A DNA stretch of 28,153 nucleotides from Lachnospiraceae bacterium. Its GTDB lineage: Bacteria > Bacillota > Clostridia > Lachnospirales > Lachnospiraceae. Positions within the stretch are counted from its first letter, which is position 1. Every line of letters starts with the position of its first letter. Position numbers and translations under genes: made by a program. A model generated the notes under the pieces. The model was not told where the DNA came from. It was given only the letters and a program-made list of their open reading frames with translations, and did no database searches. This document shows positions 7,463 through 15,726 of the stretch, in pieces. Where the stretch lies: NCBI GenBank assembly GCA_009774375.1, contig VSNO01000040.1, forward strand, positions 1 through 28,153. The letters run 5' to 3'.

Positions 7463-8098
7463 TTACACCTCCGCCACTTCAGCCTTCTTCACCGCCTTAG
7501 GCTTTGCGATCGCCTTGGGTTTTGCCACCGCCTTGGGCTTGTCCTCCTCTGCTGGTTCCGGATCCTTCACTTCTTTTACTTCCTTAACTTCCTTTGTTTT
7601 CTCAGGCTCCGGCTCCTGCACCTCTTCTGTCACCGGAAAGATATCCTCCAGTTTGATATCCGCATAGCAGAGTGAGCAGTGACCATTGATCGCCGCGCCG
7701 TTGTTGACCTGGATCGTCTTAGCCCTGACATCACTGTCCAGGATCGCCGTATCGCCCACTGTAATGCCTTCCCTGATGTCGATCCTGCCCTGGATCGCAC
7801 CGTCCACCACCAGATTCTCCGCCTTGATGTCCCCGAGGATCACTGTGTTCTCGCGCACTGTCGCACCCTGTGCGCAGTCGATCTGCCCCACGATGAAAGA
7901 ATCCTTCGCAAACAGGTCGTTTGCCGTGATATTTCCCGTGACATCCCCGGATATGTTGACCCGGCTGTCAGAATTGATATCGCCATTGACCACCCCGTAC
8001 ATTTCCAGCCTGCCCTCGATCTCAACATTGCCGTTGATGACGGTTCCTTTTGGGATGATCGCTGTTTCCGTTTTCCTTGCTGCTCCAAAATTATCCAT
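7463..8098 (-). CDS. Bactofilin (polymer-forming cytoskeletal protein) with Lys/Ala/Pro tail
   Basis: A 211-residue protein. Residues about 15-140 form a bactofilin-type beta-helix, seen as repeating short strands such as GTVINGNVEIEGRLEMYG and NISGDVTGNITAND. Bactofilins self-assemble into filaments or membrane-associated patches that organise cell-wall or surface machinery. A Cys pair follows (CSLC, residues 141-144). The C-terminal 50 residues are low complexity: acidic, then KEVKEVKEV, then KPKA-type repeats. Such tails often mediate binding to membrane, wall or DNA. AGGAGGTTTAATA precedes the ATG. The gene is directly coupled to the downstream acetyltransferase. Confidence 0.88.
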   Translation of the reverse strand: MDNFGAARKTETAIIPKGTVINGNVEIEGRLEMYGVVNGDINSDSRVNISGDVTGNITANDLFAKDSFIVGQIDCAQGATVRENTVILGDIKAENLVVDGAIQGRIDIREGITVGDTAILDSDVRAKTIQVNNGAAINGHCSLCYADIKLEDIFPVTEEVQEPEPEKTKEVKEVKEVKDPEPAEEDKPKAVAKPKAIAKPKAVKKAEVAEV

Positions 8099-8356
8099 TA
8101 TTAAACCTCCTGAAATTCATTTCACATTCACTCACATCTGCCCGATGAAGCAGGTACTCAAATCAAGATGGTGAAATTTTAATTTTGAACTACCTATATT
8201 ATATTAAAGCCTATTTAGCTCCAAAAATCAATAGAAATTCAAACTTTCCTAACTGTCCCTCAAAAAAATATTATAATTGTCTATTTCTAAAGTGTCACTT
8301 TGCGTTATACTTGACAGCAAGAGGAATAGATCATTGTCTCAAGAGGAGGAACAATT
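8099..8356. promoter_or_regulatory. Divergent intergenic region between the bactofilin and ECF S-component genes
   Basis: The region is AT-rich. On the minus strand a TATAAT (8198-8203) about 100 bp upstream of the bactofilin ATG could be its -10, with TTGGAG as a poor -35 at short spacing. On the plus strand TATACT (8306-8311) is a plausible -10 for the ECF gene, about 45 nt before its ATG. The plus-strand leader is too short for a riboswitch. I see no further gene in it. Confidence 0.35.
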
Positions 8357-8992
8357 ATGAACCAGAAAAACCAGACAACTTACAAAATTGCCCTGACAGG
8401 CCTGATCGCGGCGCTGTCCTATGTGGTCTTCACCTTTCTGCAGGTCAAGATCATGATCCCCGGCACGGAGAGCGCCACCAGCATCCATCTGGGAAACGCG
8501 GTGTGCGTACTCGGCGCACTGCTGCTCGGCGGCCCTCTGGGCGGCATCGGCGGCGCTGTCGGCATGACGATCGGCGACCTGCTCGATCCCGTATACATTA
8601 CATCCGCGCCCAAGACCTTCATATTAAAATTGTGCATCGGTCTCGTCACAGGAACTGCCGCACACAGGCTCGGCAAACTGTCTGTATGCAAGGACGCCAG
8701 AGCCGCTTTCCGCCGGTCTCTGACCGCTGCCATCTGCGGTCTTGGTTTTAACATGGTGTTCGATCCGCTGTTCAGCTACTGCTACAAGCTGGTCATCCTC
8801 GGAAAACCGATAGCAGAGCTGACACTGCTGCCAAACATCACGACAACCACGATCAATGCCGTCACCTCCACGGTCGTGTCCGTCGCCGCGTACAACGCAC
8901 TGCGCCCGGCACTGAAAAAGGCTGGTCTGTTTCCAGTCGTCGGCAGATCCATTCACAAACAACCGCATGATCACAACAAAAGCGCTGCCTGA
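8357..8992 (+). CDS. ECF-type transporter substrate-specificity (S) component
   Basis: A 211-residue integral membrane protein with about six hydrophobic segments and the look of an energy-coupling-factor S subunit. The N-terminal helix KIALTGLIAALSYVVFTFLQV, the SIHLGNAVCVLGALLLGGPLGGIGGAVGMTIGDLL block and the TFILKLCIGLVTG segment are typical of the ECF S-component family of Firmicutes. Such proteins bind a vitamin or related micronutrient and use a shared EcfA-EcfA'-EcfT module encoded elsewhere. The vitamin is not evident, and no riboswitch precedes the gene. AAGAGGAGG lies 7 nt before the ATG. The last codons and the stop form part of the terminator. Confidence 0.85.
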   Translation: MNQKNQTTYKIALTGLIAALSYVVFTFLQVKIMIPGTESATSIHLGNAVCVLGALLLGGPLGGIGGAVGMTIGDLLDPVYITSAPKTFILKLCIGLVTGTAAHRLGKLSVCKDARAAFRRSLTAAICGLGFNMVFDPLFSYCYKLVILGKPIAELTLLPNITTTTINAVTSTVVSVAAYNALRPALKKAGLFPVVGRSIHKQPHDHNKSAA

Positions 8993-9003
8993 GCAGCGCT
9001 TTT
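8978..9003. terminator. Intrinsic terminator overlapping the ECF gene stop, probably bidirectional
   Basis: AAAAGCGCTGC (8978-8988) pairs with GCAGCGCTTTT (8993-9003) around the loop CTGA, so the TGA stop sits in the loop. The T run serves the plus-strand ECF gene, and the A run gives a U tract for the convergent chemoreceptor gene that ends at 9016. Confidence 0.9.
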
Positions 9004-9015
9004 TGTCTGTGCCAT

Positions 9016-10731
9016 CTATTCTAATCTGAACACTTCAATATTCTGTGCAAGACCATTGGAGGTATCGACAATCCGGTCAACCTCACCACTGCACTCCGCA
9101 ACAACCTGTCTGATCTCCTGCATGGAAGCGGAAGTCTCCTGCGTATTGGCCGCATTCTGCTCCGCAATGGCGGCAAGGTTCTGAACCGCATTGAGGACAT
9201 CTGATTTGAGATCGTTGAGTTTGTCGATCTCACCCCTGATATTGTCCACAGCGCCGCTGACCTCCCCGATCTCATGGTTCAGGCTGTTGAACACGGTCTT
9301 GGTCCTGCCAAGCTCCTCGCCCTGTTTGTCCATTGCCTCCGTGACATTTTTCATCGTGTCCACGGTCGTGTTGGAGTTGGTGATCAGCATGGCGATGATC
9401 CCTGTGATGCGGCTCGCAGACTCCGCAGACTGGTCAGCAAGCTTTCTGATCTCATCGGCGACAACGGCAAAGCCCTTGCCGTGCTCGCCGGCACGCGCCG
9501 CCTCGATGCTCGCGTTGAGTGACAGCAGACTCGTCTGGTCTGCAATATCCGTGATCACATCTGCCGCAGACTGGATATCCTGTGCAGACTGGTTCGTCAT
9601 ATTGGTCTGGTCGAATACCACATCAAACGCATCTTTCGCCTCGATGCTGGTCCGGATCAGCTCCTCGAGCGTATTCTCCACACTCCTATTATAATCGCGC
9701 ATCTTGTCCGTATTACCCACTAGCTTCTCCACATTCTGCGCCGTGATCTCAACCGCGTCCCCCATATACTGGATCTTGTTCCCCACATCTGCAGTATCCT
9801 GTGCCTGCTGCGTGGAACCTGTCGCCATCTCCTCCACTGCCCTGTCCACACCACTGATATTGTCCGCCATCTTCTTAAAGGAACCGGAAAAGCCCGCCGA
9901 GATCCCATCAAGATCCGTCGATGCGCCTTTGATATCCACCACGATATCGGACAGACTGCGGACAAGCTTCTCGACGCTGTGGCCGATATCGCCGATCTCG
10001 TCCGCCCTTCTTAACATCCTGCTCTCCACTTTCACATTCAGCTCGCCGTCAGCAAGCCTGTTCAGCTGTACAATGACCCCCTTGATCGCCTTGATCACTA
10101 CACTGACCGATATGGTTGTGGCTATGATGCCAAGCAGAAAGATTCCGATCAGGATACCCGCATTTTTCACGAAATTGGCGGAGTAAATGGCATAGATCTT
10201 TGATTTCTCCAGCCCCACAAAAGTCATGCCTATGATCTCGTCCGAATTATATTGATACAACGGACAGTACATGGCGTAGTATGTCTTACCGCTGATCACC
10301 ACATCTTCAGAGTAGTAATCCTGTCCCTGATCGACCACCAGGTCATAGATCACCGGATCCGCTTCCGTCCCCACCATTCGGTTCCCGTCTTCATCCACAA
10401 GGCTTGTGGCAACTCTGGTATTCCCATAAAAAACAGTGACCTGCAGATCGACCTCATGGCTGAAATTGTCAAAAAACTGTGTATTGTCACTGATATTCCG
10501 CTTCCCCTTGTAAAATTTCCCATTGGTATACATGTATGTACCCTGCGCAATATTTCCCACAGCAGTCTCGAAGGCATACTGCGCTGTCATCAGTTCATGC
10601 TGTACCATCGATTCGATGATGGAGCCGCACGATGACCTGATCCCTGCCACGGCAAATGCAAACATCAATATTAAGGGCAGTGCTGCGACAAGAACAAGAC
10701 GCAGTGTAAGTTTTAGACCTTTTCTCTTCAT
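9016..10731 (-). CDS. Methyl-accepting chemotaxis protein with single-Cache sensor
   Basis: A 571-residue transmembrane chemoreceptor. The first membrane helix covers residues about 10-30 and the second about 191-213. The extracellular part between them resembles a single Cache (sCache_3-like) ligand domain, seen in TRVATSLVDEDGNRMVGTEA and KTYYAMYCPLYQYNSDEIIGMTFVG. A HAMP segment follows (about 214-265). The long cytoplasmic coiled coil has the conserved CheA/CheW-binding tip TSLLSLNASIEAARAGEHGKG. It would pass ligand signals to the flagellar chemotaxis phosphorelay. The gene is monocistronic and shares the terminator region with the convergent ECF gene. The ligand is unknown. Confidence 0.93.
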   Translation of the reverse strand: MKRKGLKLTLRLVLVAALPLILMFAFAVAGIRSSCGSIIESMVQHELMTAQYAFETAVGNIAQGTYMYTNGKFYKGKRNISDNTQFFDNFSHEVDLQVTVFYGNTRVATSLVDEDGNRMVGTEADPVIYDLVVDQGQDYYSEDVVISGKTYYAMYCPLYQYNSDEIIGMTFVGLEKSKIYAIYSANFVKNAGILIGIFLLGIIATTISVSVVIKAIKGVIVQLNRLADGELNVKVESRMLRRADEIGDIGHSVEKLVRSLSDIVVDIKGASTDLDGISAGFSGSFKKMADNISGVDRAVEEMATGSTQQAQDTADVGNKIQYMGDAVEITAQNVEKLVGNTDKMRDYNRSVENTLEELIRTSIEAKDAFDVVFDQTNMTNQSAQDIQSAADVITDIADQTSLLSLNASIEAARAGEHGKGFAVVADEIRKLADQSAESASRITGIIAMLITNSNTTVDTMKNVTEAMDKQGEELGRTKTVFNSLNHEIGEVSGAVDNIRGEIDKLNDLKSDVLNAVQNLAAIAEQNAANTQETSASMQEIRQVVAECSGEVDRIVDTSNGLAQNIEVFRLE

Positions 10732-10885
10732 AAGTACCCTGCCTTTCCGTTTCTATAAACGCTTCTGTTAAATGTATTCATCAGATATACTATTAATGCT
10801 ATCACATTTCGTGGTTTTTGACAAGTTTTTATATTGTTCCGATACTATTTTTGTGCTTTTGCATAAAAAAGAAGCATGTATCCGT

Positions 10886-11815
10886 CTATTCTGTAAAGAG
10901 CGGCGTCGAGTAATATCTGTCACCGCTGTCCGGCAGGAGCGCCACGATGGTCTTTCCCTCATTTTCCGGTCTTTTTGCCAGCTCTACCGCCGCGCAGAGC
11001 GCCGCACCGGACGAGATGCCCGTAAGAAGCCCCTCCTTTCTCGTAAGTTCCCTGGACGCCTCAAATGCCTCATCGTTCCCGACCGCAATGACCTCGTCAT
11101 ATACGCCCGTATCGAGGACCTCCGGCACAAATCCCGCACCGATCCCCTGGATCTTGTGCGCCCCCGGCTGTCCGCCCGACAGGACCGGTGATCCTGCCGG
11201 CTCCACAGCCACGACTTTCACCGCCGCATTTTTTTCTTTCAGGAATCTTCCTGTACCCGTGAGCGTGCCGCCGGTACCGACGCTGGCGACAAAGACGTCC
11301 ACTCCGCCCTCCGTGTCCTCCCAGATCTCAGGTCCTGTCGTCTCGTAATGCGCCTGTGCATTCGCTGGATTGTCAAACTGTCCCGGAATATACGCACCCT
11401 CGGTCTCTTTCGCAAGCGCCTCCGCCTTTGCGATCGCTCCCTTCATGCCTTTGGCGCCTTCCGTCAGGACGATCTCGGCCCCGTAAGCCTTAAGGATATT
11501 TCTGCGTTCCACACTCATGGTATCCGGCATGGTGAGGATCACGCGGTATCCCTTTGCCGCCGCGATCGCTGCAAGTCCGATCCCCGTGTTGCCGCTTGTC
11601 GGCTCGATGATCACGGAGCCTTCCCGCAGCAGACCCTTTTCTTCCGCTGCTTTGATCATATAGAAAGCTGCCCTGTCCTTCACGCTCCCTGCGGGGTTTC
11701 TGTACTCGAGCTTGACGAGCACCTTTGCCTTCAGACCATGTGCCCGCTCCACGTTAACTACCTCGACGAGAGGCGTTTTGCCGATGATCTCCGTAAATCC
11801 TTTATACACTGCCAT
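10886..11815 (-). CDS. cysK: Cysteine synthase (O-acetylserine sulfhydrylase)
   Basis: A 309-residue PLP enzyme that makes cysteine from O-acetylserine and sulfide in the cytosol. The PLP lysine is Lys46 in NPAGSVKDRAA. The substrate loop PTSGNTGIG, the phosphate-binding SVGTGGTLTGTG and the C-terminal GISSGAAL and LPDSGDRYYST blocks all fit CysK. I chose the internal ATG at 11815 (MAVYKGFTEIIGKTPLVE) because it matches the family N-terminus and has AAGGA upstream. An ATG 30 codons further upstream would overlap metY. It follows metY by 37 bp and is probably in the same operon. No clear terminator is seen downstream. Confidence 0.94.
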   Translation of the reverse strand: MAVYKGFTEIIGKTPLVEVVNVERAHGLKAKVLVKLEYRNPAGSVKDRAAFYMIKAAEEKGLLREGSVIIEPTSGNTGIGLAAIAAAKGYRVILTMPDTMSVERRNILKAYGAEIVLTEGAKGMKGAIAKAEALAKETEGAYIPGQFDNPANAQAHYETTGPEIWEDTEGGVDVFVASVGTGGTLTGTGRFLKEKNAAVKVVAVEPAGSPVLSGGQPGAHKIQGIGAGFVPEVLDTGVYDEVIAVGNDEAFEASRELTRKEGLLTGISSGAALCAAVELAKRPENEGKTIVALLPDSGDRYYSTPLFTE

Positions 11816-11852
11816 CCTGAATCCTTCCTTTCCTATTCTTATGATCTGTTTT

Positions 11853-13163
11853 TCATTGCGAGACCGCCCTGAATGCCTCCTCGAGGTCTTCGATGATATC
11901 ATCAATGTGTTCTGTTCCGATCGACAGCCGGATCGTGTTTGGCTTTATGCCCTGGTCTGCCTTTTCCGCATCGTTAAGCTCAGCATGCGTCGTCGAGTAG
12001 GGGTGGATGACAAGCGACTTCACATCCGCCACATTCGCAAGCAGCGAGAACAGCTCGAGATTGTCGATAAAGTCCTTCGCCTTCTGCTCGCCGCCCCTGA
12101 TCTCAAATGTAAAGATCGAGCCGCCACCGTTGGGGAAATATTTTTTATACAGTCTCTGCTGCTCCGGGTCTGTCGTCACGGAAGGGTGATTTACCTTTTC
12201 CACGAGCGGATGTCCTGCAAGGTAATCAACGACCCTCAGCGCGTTCTCCACATGGCGCTCCACGCGCAGCGAGAGCGTCTCCAGTCCCTGCAGGAAGATA
12301 AAGGCGTGAAACGGGGAGAGGGTGGCACCCATATCGCGCAGCAGGATGGCGCGTATCCTGGTGACAAATGCCGCCGCACCCGCCGCGTCCACAAAGCTGA
12401 TGCCATGGTAGCTCGGATTGGGCTCTGTAAACTGCGGAAACTTACCTGACGCCTTCCAGTCAAACTTTCCCGCGTCGACGATCACGCCGCCGATGGTCGT
12501 GCCGTGTCCGCCGATAAATTTCGTGGCAGAGTGGACTACGATGTCCGCCCCATACTCGATCGGTCTCACGAGATACGGAGTCGCAAACGTGCTGTCGACG
12601 ACCAGCGGGATATTGTGCGCATGCGCGATCCTGGCGACTGCTTCGATATCCGAGACTTCCGAATTCGGATTTCCGAGTGTTTCGATATAGAGCGCCTTCG
12701 TGTTGTCCTGTACCGCCCGCTCAAAATTGCTGACGTCGAGCGGATCCACGAAGGTTGTCGTCACGCCATAATCCACCAACGTGTGCGCGAGCAGGTTGTA
12801 TGTACCGCCATAGATATTCTTTGCCGCGACGATGTGCCCGCCGTTCTGCGCCAGGTTCTGGATCGTGTAGGTCACCGCCGCTGCGCCTGACGCCACCGCG
12901 AGCGCCGCCGCGCCGCCTTCAAGCCTTGCCATGCGCTGCTCGAAGATGTCCTGCGTGGGATTGGTCAGTCTGCCATAGATGTTTCCGGCGTCCTGCAGGG
13001 CAAATCTCGCCGCCGCGTGCGCGGAATCCCTGAACACAAAAGACGACGTCTGATAGATGGGCACTGCCCTCGCATCTGTCACCGGATCGGGCGCCTCCTG
13101 CCCTACATGGAGCTGTAACGTCTCGAATCTTAAGTTTCTGTCTGTGTAACTTTTCCTGCTCAT
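11853..13163 (-). CDS. metY: O-acetylhomoserine sulfhydrylase (O-acetylhomoserine aminocarboxypropyltransferase)
   Basis: A 436-residue PLP enzyme of the Cys/Met metabolism family that joins sulfide, or methanethiol, to O-acetylhomoserine to form homocysteine or methionine. The PLP lysine is Lys215 in HSATKFIGGHG. The N-terminal FETLQLHVGQEAPDP and the NIYGRLTNPTQDIFEQRMA block are typical of the MetY branch rather than MetB/MetC. The ATG at 13163 has GGAGGAGG 6 nt upstream and is preferred over an ATG five codons earlier that overlaps this site. With cysK it gives two entry points for sulfide into organic sulfur. Transcription starts from a strong promoter about 95 bp upstream, divergent from the Uma2-family gene. 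Confidence 0.94.
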   Translation of the reverse strand: MSRKSYTDRNLRFETLQLHVGQEAPDPVTDARAVPIYQTSSFVFRDSAHAAARFALQDAGNIYGRLTNPTQDIFEQRMARLEGGAAALAVASGAAAVTYTIQNLAQNGGHIVAAKNIYGGTYNLLAHTLVDYGVTTTFVDPLDVSNFERAVQDNTKALYIETLGNPNSEVSDIEAVARIAHAHNIPLVVDSTFATPYLVRPIEYGADIVVHSATKFIGGHGTTIGGVIVDAGKFDWKASGKFPQFTEPNPSYHGISFVDAAGAAAFVTRIRAILLRDMGATLSPFHAFIFLQGLETLSLRVERHVENALRVVDYLAGHPLVEKVNHPSVTTDPEQQRLYKKYFPNGGGSIFTFEIRGGEQKAKDFIDNLELFSLLANVADVKSLVIHPYSTTHAELNDAEKADQGIKPNTIRLSIGTEHIDDIIEDLEEAFRAVSQ

Positions 13164-13258
13164 AATATCCTCCTCCATTCAGGAATGACCTTCATTTCTG
13201 CCAGTCATTCCAATTTCATTGATTTCCTATTGGATCAGTATGTTTTGTTGATATCTGT

Positions 13259-13287
13259 ATCATACACTTCAATTCCCAGTATGTCAA
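13259..13287 (-). promoter_or_regulatory. Promoter of the metY-cysK operon
   Basis: On the minus strand TTGACA (13282-13287), a 17-bp spacer and TATGAT (13259-13264) form a near-consensus sigma-A promoter. The leader of about 88 nt has a weak inverted repeat, TCCAAT near 13210 and ATTGGA near 13230, that could be a regulator site. No SAM or T-box riboswitch core is visible. Confidence 0.75.
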
Positions 13288-13337
13288 TAGGTTTTCTTTG
13301 TTTTGTACTGTATCGGCTCCAACATACGGACATGTGA

Positions 13338-13366
13338 TTGACAATTGCACCTTTTACATATAATAT
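13338..13366 (+). promoter_or_regulatory. Promoter of the Uma2-family gene
   Basis: TTGACA (13338-13343), a 17-bp spacer and TAATAT (13361-13366), or TATAAT two bases earlier, form a good sigma-A promoter. It lies about 50 bp before the coding region and is divergent from the metY promoter. Confidence 0.65.
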
Positions 13367-13417
13367 TATGTTGTAACAGAGATTGACTTCTGCCCACCAC
13401 GAAAGGAAGTGTATTCC

Positions 13418-13972
13418 ATGCCATTACCACAGGAAAAATATTATACCGCCGAGGAGTTTTATAACCTGCCCGATGAGATCCACGCGGAACTGATCAACGG
13501 CGAGATCGTCTATATGGCTGCACCCAGCACCATACACCAGATCATATCAAGTGAACTGCATTTTGCCATTAACAGTTATATCAAATCAAAGGCTGGCCAC
13601 TGCCGCGCGCTCGCCGCCCCATTCGGCATACAGCTCCATAAGGGTGAGGACACCGTCCTTGAACCCGATATCTCTGTCATATGCGACACCGACAAGATCA
13701 CCCCCCGAGGCTGTACCGGCGCTCCTGACTGGATCATCGAGATCGTGTCCCCTTCCAATCCCGGACATGACTACATCACCAAACTTGGACTGTATCACAA
13801 TGCAGGTGTTCGTGAATACTGGATCGTTGATGCGCAGCACAGGCAAGTCTACGTATATAATATGGATAATGACGATCTGACATTGAACGCATACTCTTTT
13901 GACGACACGGTCAGGGTCGGCATCTATGAGGATCTGTACATTGACTTTTCAAGTCTCGATCTTGGTCTCTGA
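13418..13972 (+). CDS. Uma2 family (DUF820) putative PD-(D/E)XK nuclease
   Basis: A 184-residue soluble protein. Features of the Uma2 family are YTAEEFYNLPDE, then ELINGEIVYMAAPS, LEPDISVI (Asp84), DWIIEIVSPSN (Glu108), a lysine at about 122, and GVREYWIVD. The Asp, Glu and Lys positions fit a PD-(D/E)XK nuclease core. The biological role of these proteins is poorly known and they are often found scattered in genomes. The start is ATG 13418, because GAAAGGAAG lies about 9 nt before it; a GTG three codons upstream is less likely. The SDR gene follows after 56 bp, with no terminator between them. Confidence 0.88.
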   Translation: MPLPQEKYYTAEEFYNLPDEIHAELINGEIVYMAAPSTIHQIISSELHFAINSYIKSKAGHCRALAAPFGIQLHKGEDTVLEPDISVICDTDKITPRGCTGAPDWIIEIVSPSNPGHDYITKLGLYHNAGVREYWIVDAQHRQVYVYNMDNDDLTLNAYSFDDTVRVGIYEDLYIDFSSLDLGL

Positions 13973-14028
13973 TAAAAATATCCATGAACACCATATTAAT
14001 AATATTCAATAAGAGAGGAGTCACAATC

Positions 14029-14772
14029 ATGTTAAAAGGAAAAGTAGCTATCGTCACAGGCGGAACACGCGGGATCGGATTTGAGATCGTCAGAAAATAT
14101 CTTGCCAACGGCGCAAAGGTCGTGCTGTTTGGCTCACGCCAGGAATCCGTTGACCGTGCACTGCAGAAATTAAAAGAGGAGAACAGCGGCTGGGAAGTCG
14201 CGGGCGATCACCCCTGCCTCACAGATGCCGCAGAAGTTGAGCGGGCGGTTCTGGCGGTCAAAGAGCGGTTCGGCAGGATCGATATTCTGGTCAACAATGC
14301 CGGCATCTCCCAGAACACGCCGCTCTACGATTACACCGCGGAAGAGTTCGACAAGGTGATCGACCTGAATGTAAAGGCGGTTTTCTATGCGATCCTGCCG
14401 GCTGCGAGGATCATGCGGGAACAGGGCGGCGGCTGCATCATCAACACCAGTTCCATGGTGAGTATTTCGGGACAGCCTGCGGGTGTCGGATATCCTGCCA
14501 GCAAATTTGCGGTGAACGGGATCACAGTCTCCCTGGCAAGGGAACTTGGAAAGGACCATATCCGTGTCAATGCAGTGGCGCCGGGCGTGACAAGGACTGA
14601 CATGGTGGCAGCACTGCCGGAGGCGACGGTCAAGGCGATCTCTGCAAGGATACCGCTTGGAAGAGCCGGCGAACCGGAGGAAGTGGCAAATGCATTTCTG
14701 TACCTGGCAAGCGACCTGGCGAGCTATGTCACAGGTGAGATCCTGTCCGTCGACGGCGCGTCAAAAGCGTGA
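14029..14772 (+). CDS. SDR family oxidoreductase, FabG-like
   Basis: A 247-residue short-chain dehydrogenase/reductase. The Rossmann glycine motif is TGGTRGIG (residues 10-17), NNAG is at 89-92, the catalytic Ser is at 141-142, and YPASK supplies Tyr155 and Lys159. The PGVTRTDM and YVTGEILSVDGA ends are typical of FabG-like enzymes that reduce 3-oxoacyl or other carbonyl groups with NAD(P)H. There are no fatty-acid genes nearby, so the substrate is unknown and I do not assign fabG. The start is ATG 14029, behind AGAGAGGAG. It is probably co-transcribed with the upstream Uma2-family gene and ends 5 bp from the convergent HAD gene. Confidence 0.9.
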   Translation: MLKGKVAIVTGGTRGIGFEIVRKYLANGAKVVLFGSRQESVDRALQKLKEENSGWEVAGDHPCLTDAAEVERAVLAVKERFGRIDILVNNAGISQNTPLYDYTAEEFDKVIDLNVKAVFYAILPAARIMREQGGGCIINTSSMVSISGQPAGVGYPASKFAVNGITVSLARELGKDHIRVNAVAPGVTRTDMVAALPEATVKAISARIPLGRAGEPEEVANAFLYLASDLASYVTGEILSVDGASKA

Positions 14773-14777
14773 TGATC

Positions 14778-15575
14778 TTATAGAAAGCCATAATGCTCCA
14801 GCGCCTGCCGGATGCCGCCGCAGCTGGATCTTGCCGTCACGTACTCCACCTGCTGAAACAGGCTCTCAGGCGATGCGTTCCCCATTGCGATGCTGTGGGG
14901 AACGTAGGAGAGCATGGACAGGTCGTTGTTGCTGTCGCCAAAGGCGTAAGCGTCTGTCAGACCAAGTCCGTAATGATCCAGCACATACTGGATGCCGGAA
15001 GCCTTGGAATAACCGAGCGGTACAAACTCGCGGAATGTCCCCCCTCTGTCGATGCACTCAAACCACCGGTCGCTGACCTGCCGAAAGGCTGTGAGCTGCG
15101 CCTCCTCCCTGTACCAGATGACAAACTTGTCCGAGAAAAAATTCGGATTTTCCAGATCCTCCGGCATATCATACTGGCGCCTGGCAAATGCCTGATACTG
15201 GCGGACTGCATCGGGATGATGCAGCGGGCGGGACAGGTCAAATGCCACATGCGTGCGCGATTCAAACAAAATATCGACGTCCGCCCGCCGCGCGGCGTTT
15301 AAGATCTGCATCGTCGTGGAATGCGTCTGCGAGACATGCAGGACATCCCGGCCGCCGCAGTAAATATTTGTGCCGCAGCCACACACATATCCGTCCCATC
15401 CGACCTCGCGGAAGCGGGATTCCACATTTTGAAAGCACCGTCCTGTATTGATGAACATCAGATTGCCGTTCGCGCGCGCGCCGGCGATCGCGGCCGCCGC
15501 ATCCGCCGGCACGCGTCCATCGACCTCCGAGGTCAGTGTTCCGTCAATATCAAAAAAGGCGATTTTTGCTGGCAT
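14778..15575 (-). CDS. Cof-type HAD family hydrolase (sugar or cofactor phosphatase)
   Basis: A 265-residue cytosolic phosphatase of the haloacid dehalogenase superfamily, Cof/type IIB. Motif I is FFDIDGTLT (Asp9 nucleophile, Asp11 acid), motif II is NTGR, and motif IV is YAFGDSNNDLSML, with the cap domain between them. Members remove phosphate from sugar phosphates, nucleotides or PLP; the substrate cannot be told here. I chose ATG 15575 because the HAD motif starts five codons in and AAGGAGAG lies about 8 nt upstream. A longer start at 15599 is less likely. It is divergent from the SSS symporter gene and convergent with the SDR gene. Confidence 0.9.
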   Translation of the reverse strand: MPAKIAFFDIDGTLTSEVDGRVPADAAAAIAGARANGNLMFINTGRCFQNVESRFREVGWDGYVCGCGTNIYCGGRDVLHVSQTHSTTMQILNAARRADVDILFESRTHVAFDLSRPLHHPDAVRQYQAFARRQYDMPEDLENPNFFSDKFVIWYREEAQLTAFRQVSDRWFECIDRGGTFREFVPLGYSKASGIQYVLDHYGLGLTDAYAFGDSNNDLSMLSYVPHSIAMGNASPESLFQQVEYVTARSSCGGIRQALEHYGFL

Positions 15576-15609
15576 GATCAATCTCTCCTTTATATACAAT
15601 ACCCAAAGC

Positions 15610-15638
15610 TTGACACCTTCCGCTCCATGCGTTATAAT
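15610..15638 (+). promoter_or_regulatory. Consensus promoter of the SSS symporter gene
   Basis: TTGACA (15610-15615), exactly 17 bp, and TATAAT (15633-15638) form a full consensus sigma-A promoter about 90 bp before the ATG. A promoter this strong suggests that expression is held back by a regulator. Confidence 0.85.
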
Positions 15639-15646
15639 GAATTCAC

Positions 15647-15692
15647 TTTATCACATAAAAGCGTTGAAGTTCTAAAGTGCCTGTGTGATAAA
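15647..15692. promoter_or_regulatory. Inverted repeat at the SSS symporter transcription start
   Basis: TTTATCACA (15647-15655) and TGTGATAAA (15684-15692) are perfect 9-bp arms 28 bp apart. The left arm starts just after the predicted initiation point. It may be an operator for a dimeric repressor or a stem in the leader RNA. Confidence 0.45.
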
Positions 15693-15726
15693 AGGTTTAC
15701 ATTATTTTAGGGAGGAGCATTCTATT

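Noticed and set aside
15655..15670. CcpA cre site (AAAAGCGTTGAAG) downstream of the SSS promoter
   Set aside because: It lacks the conserved outer TG and CA positions; too weak to call.
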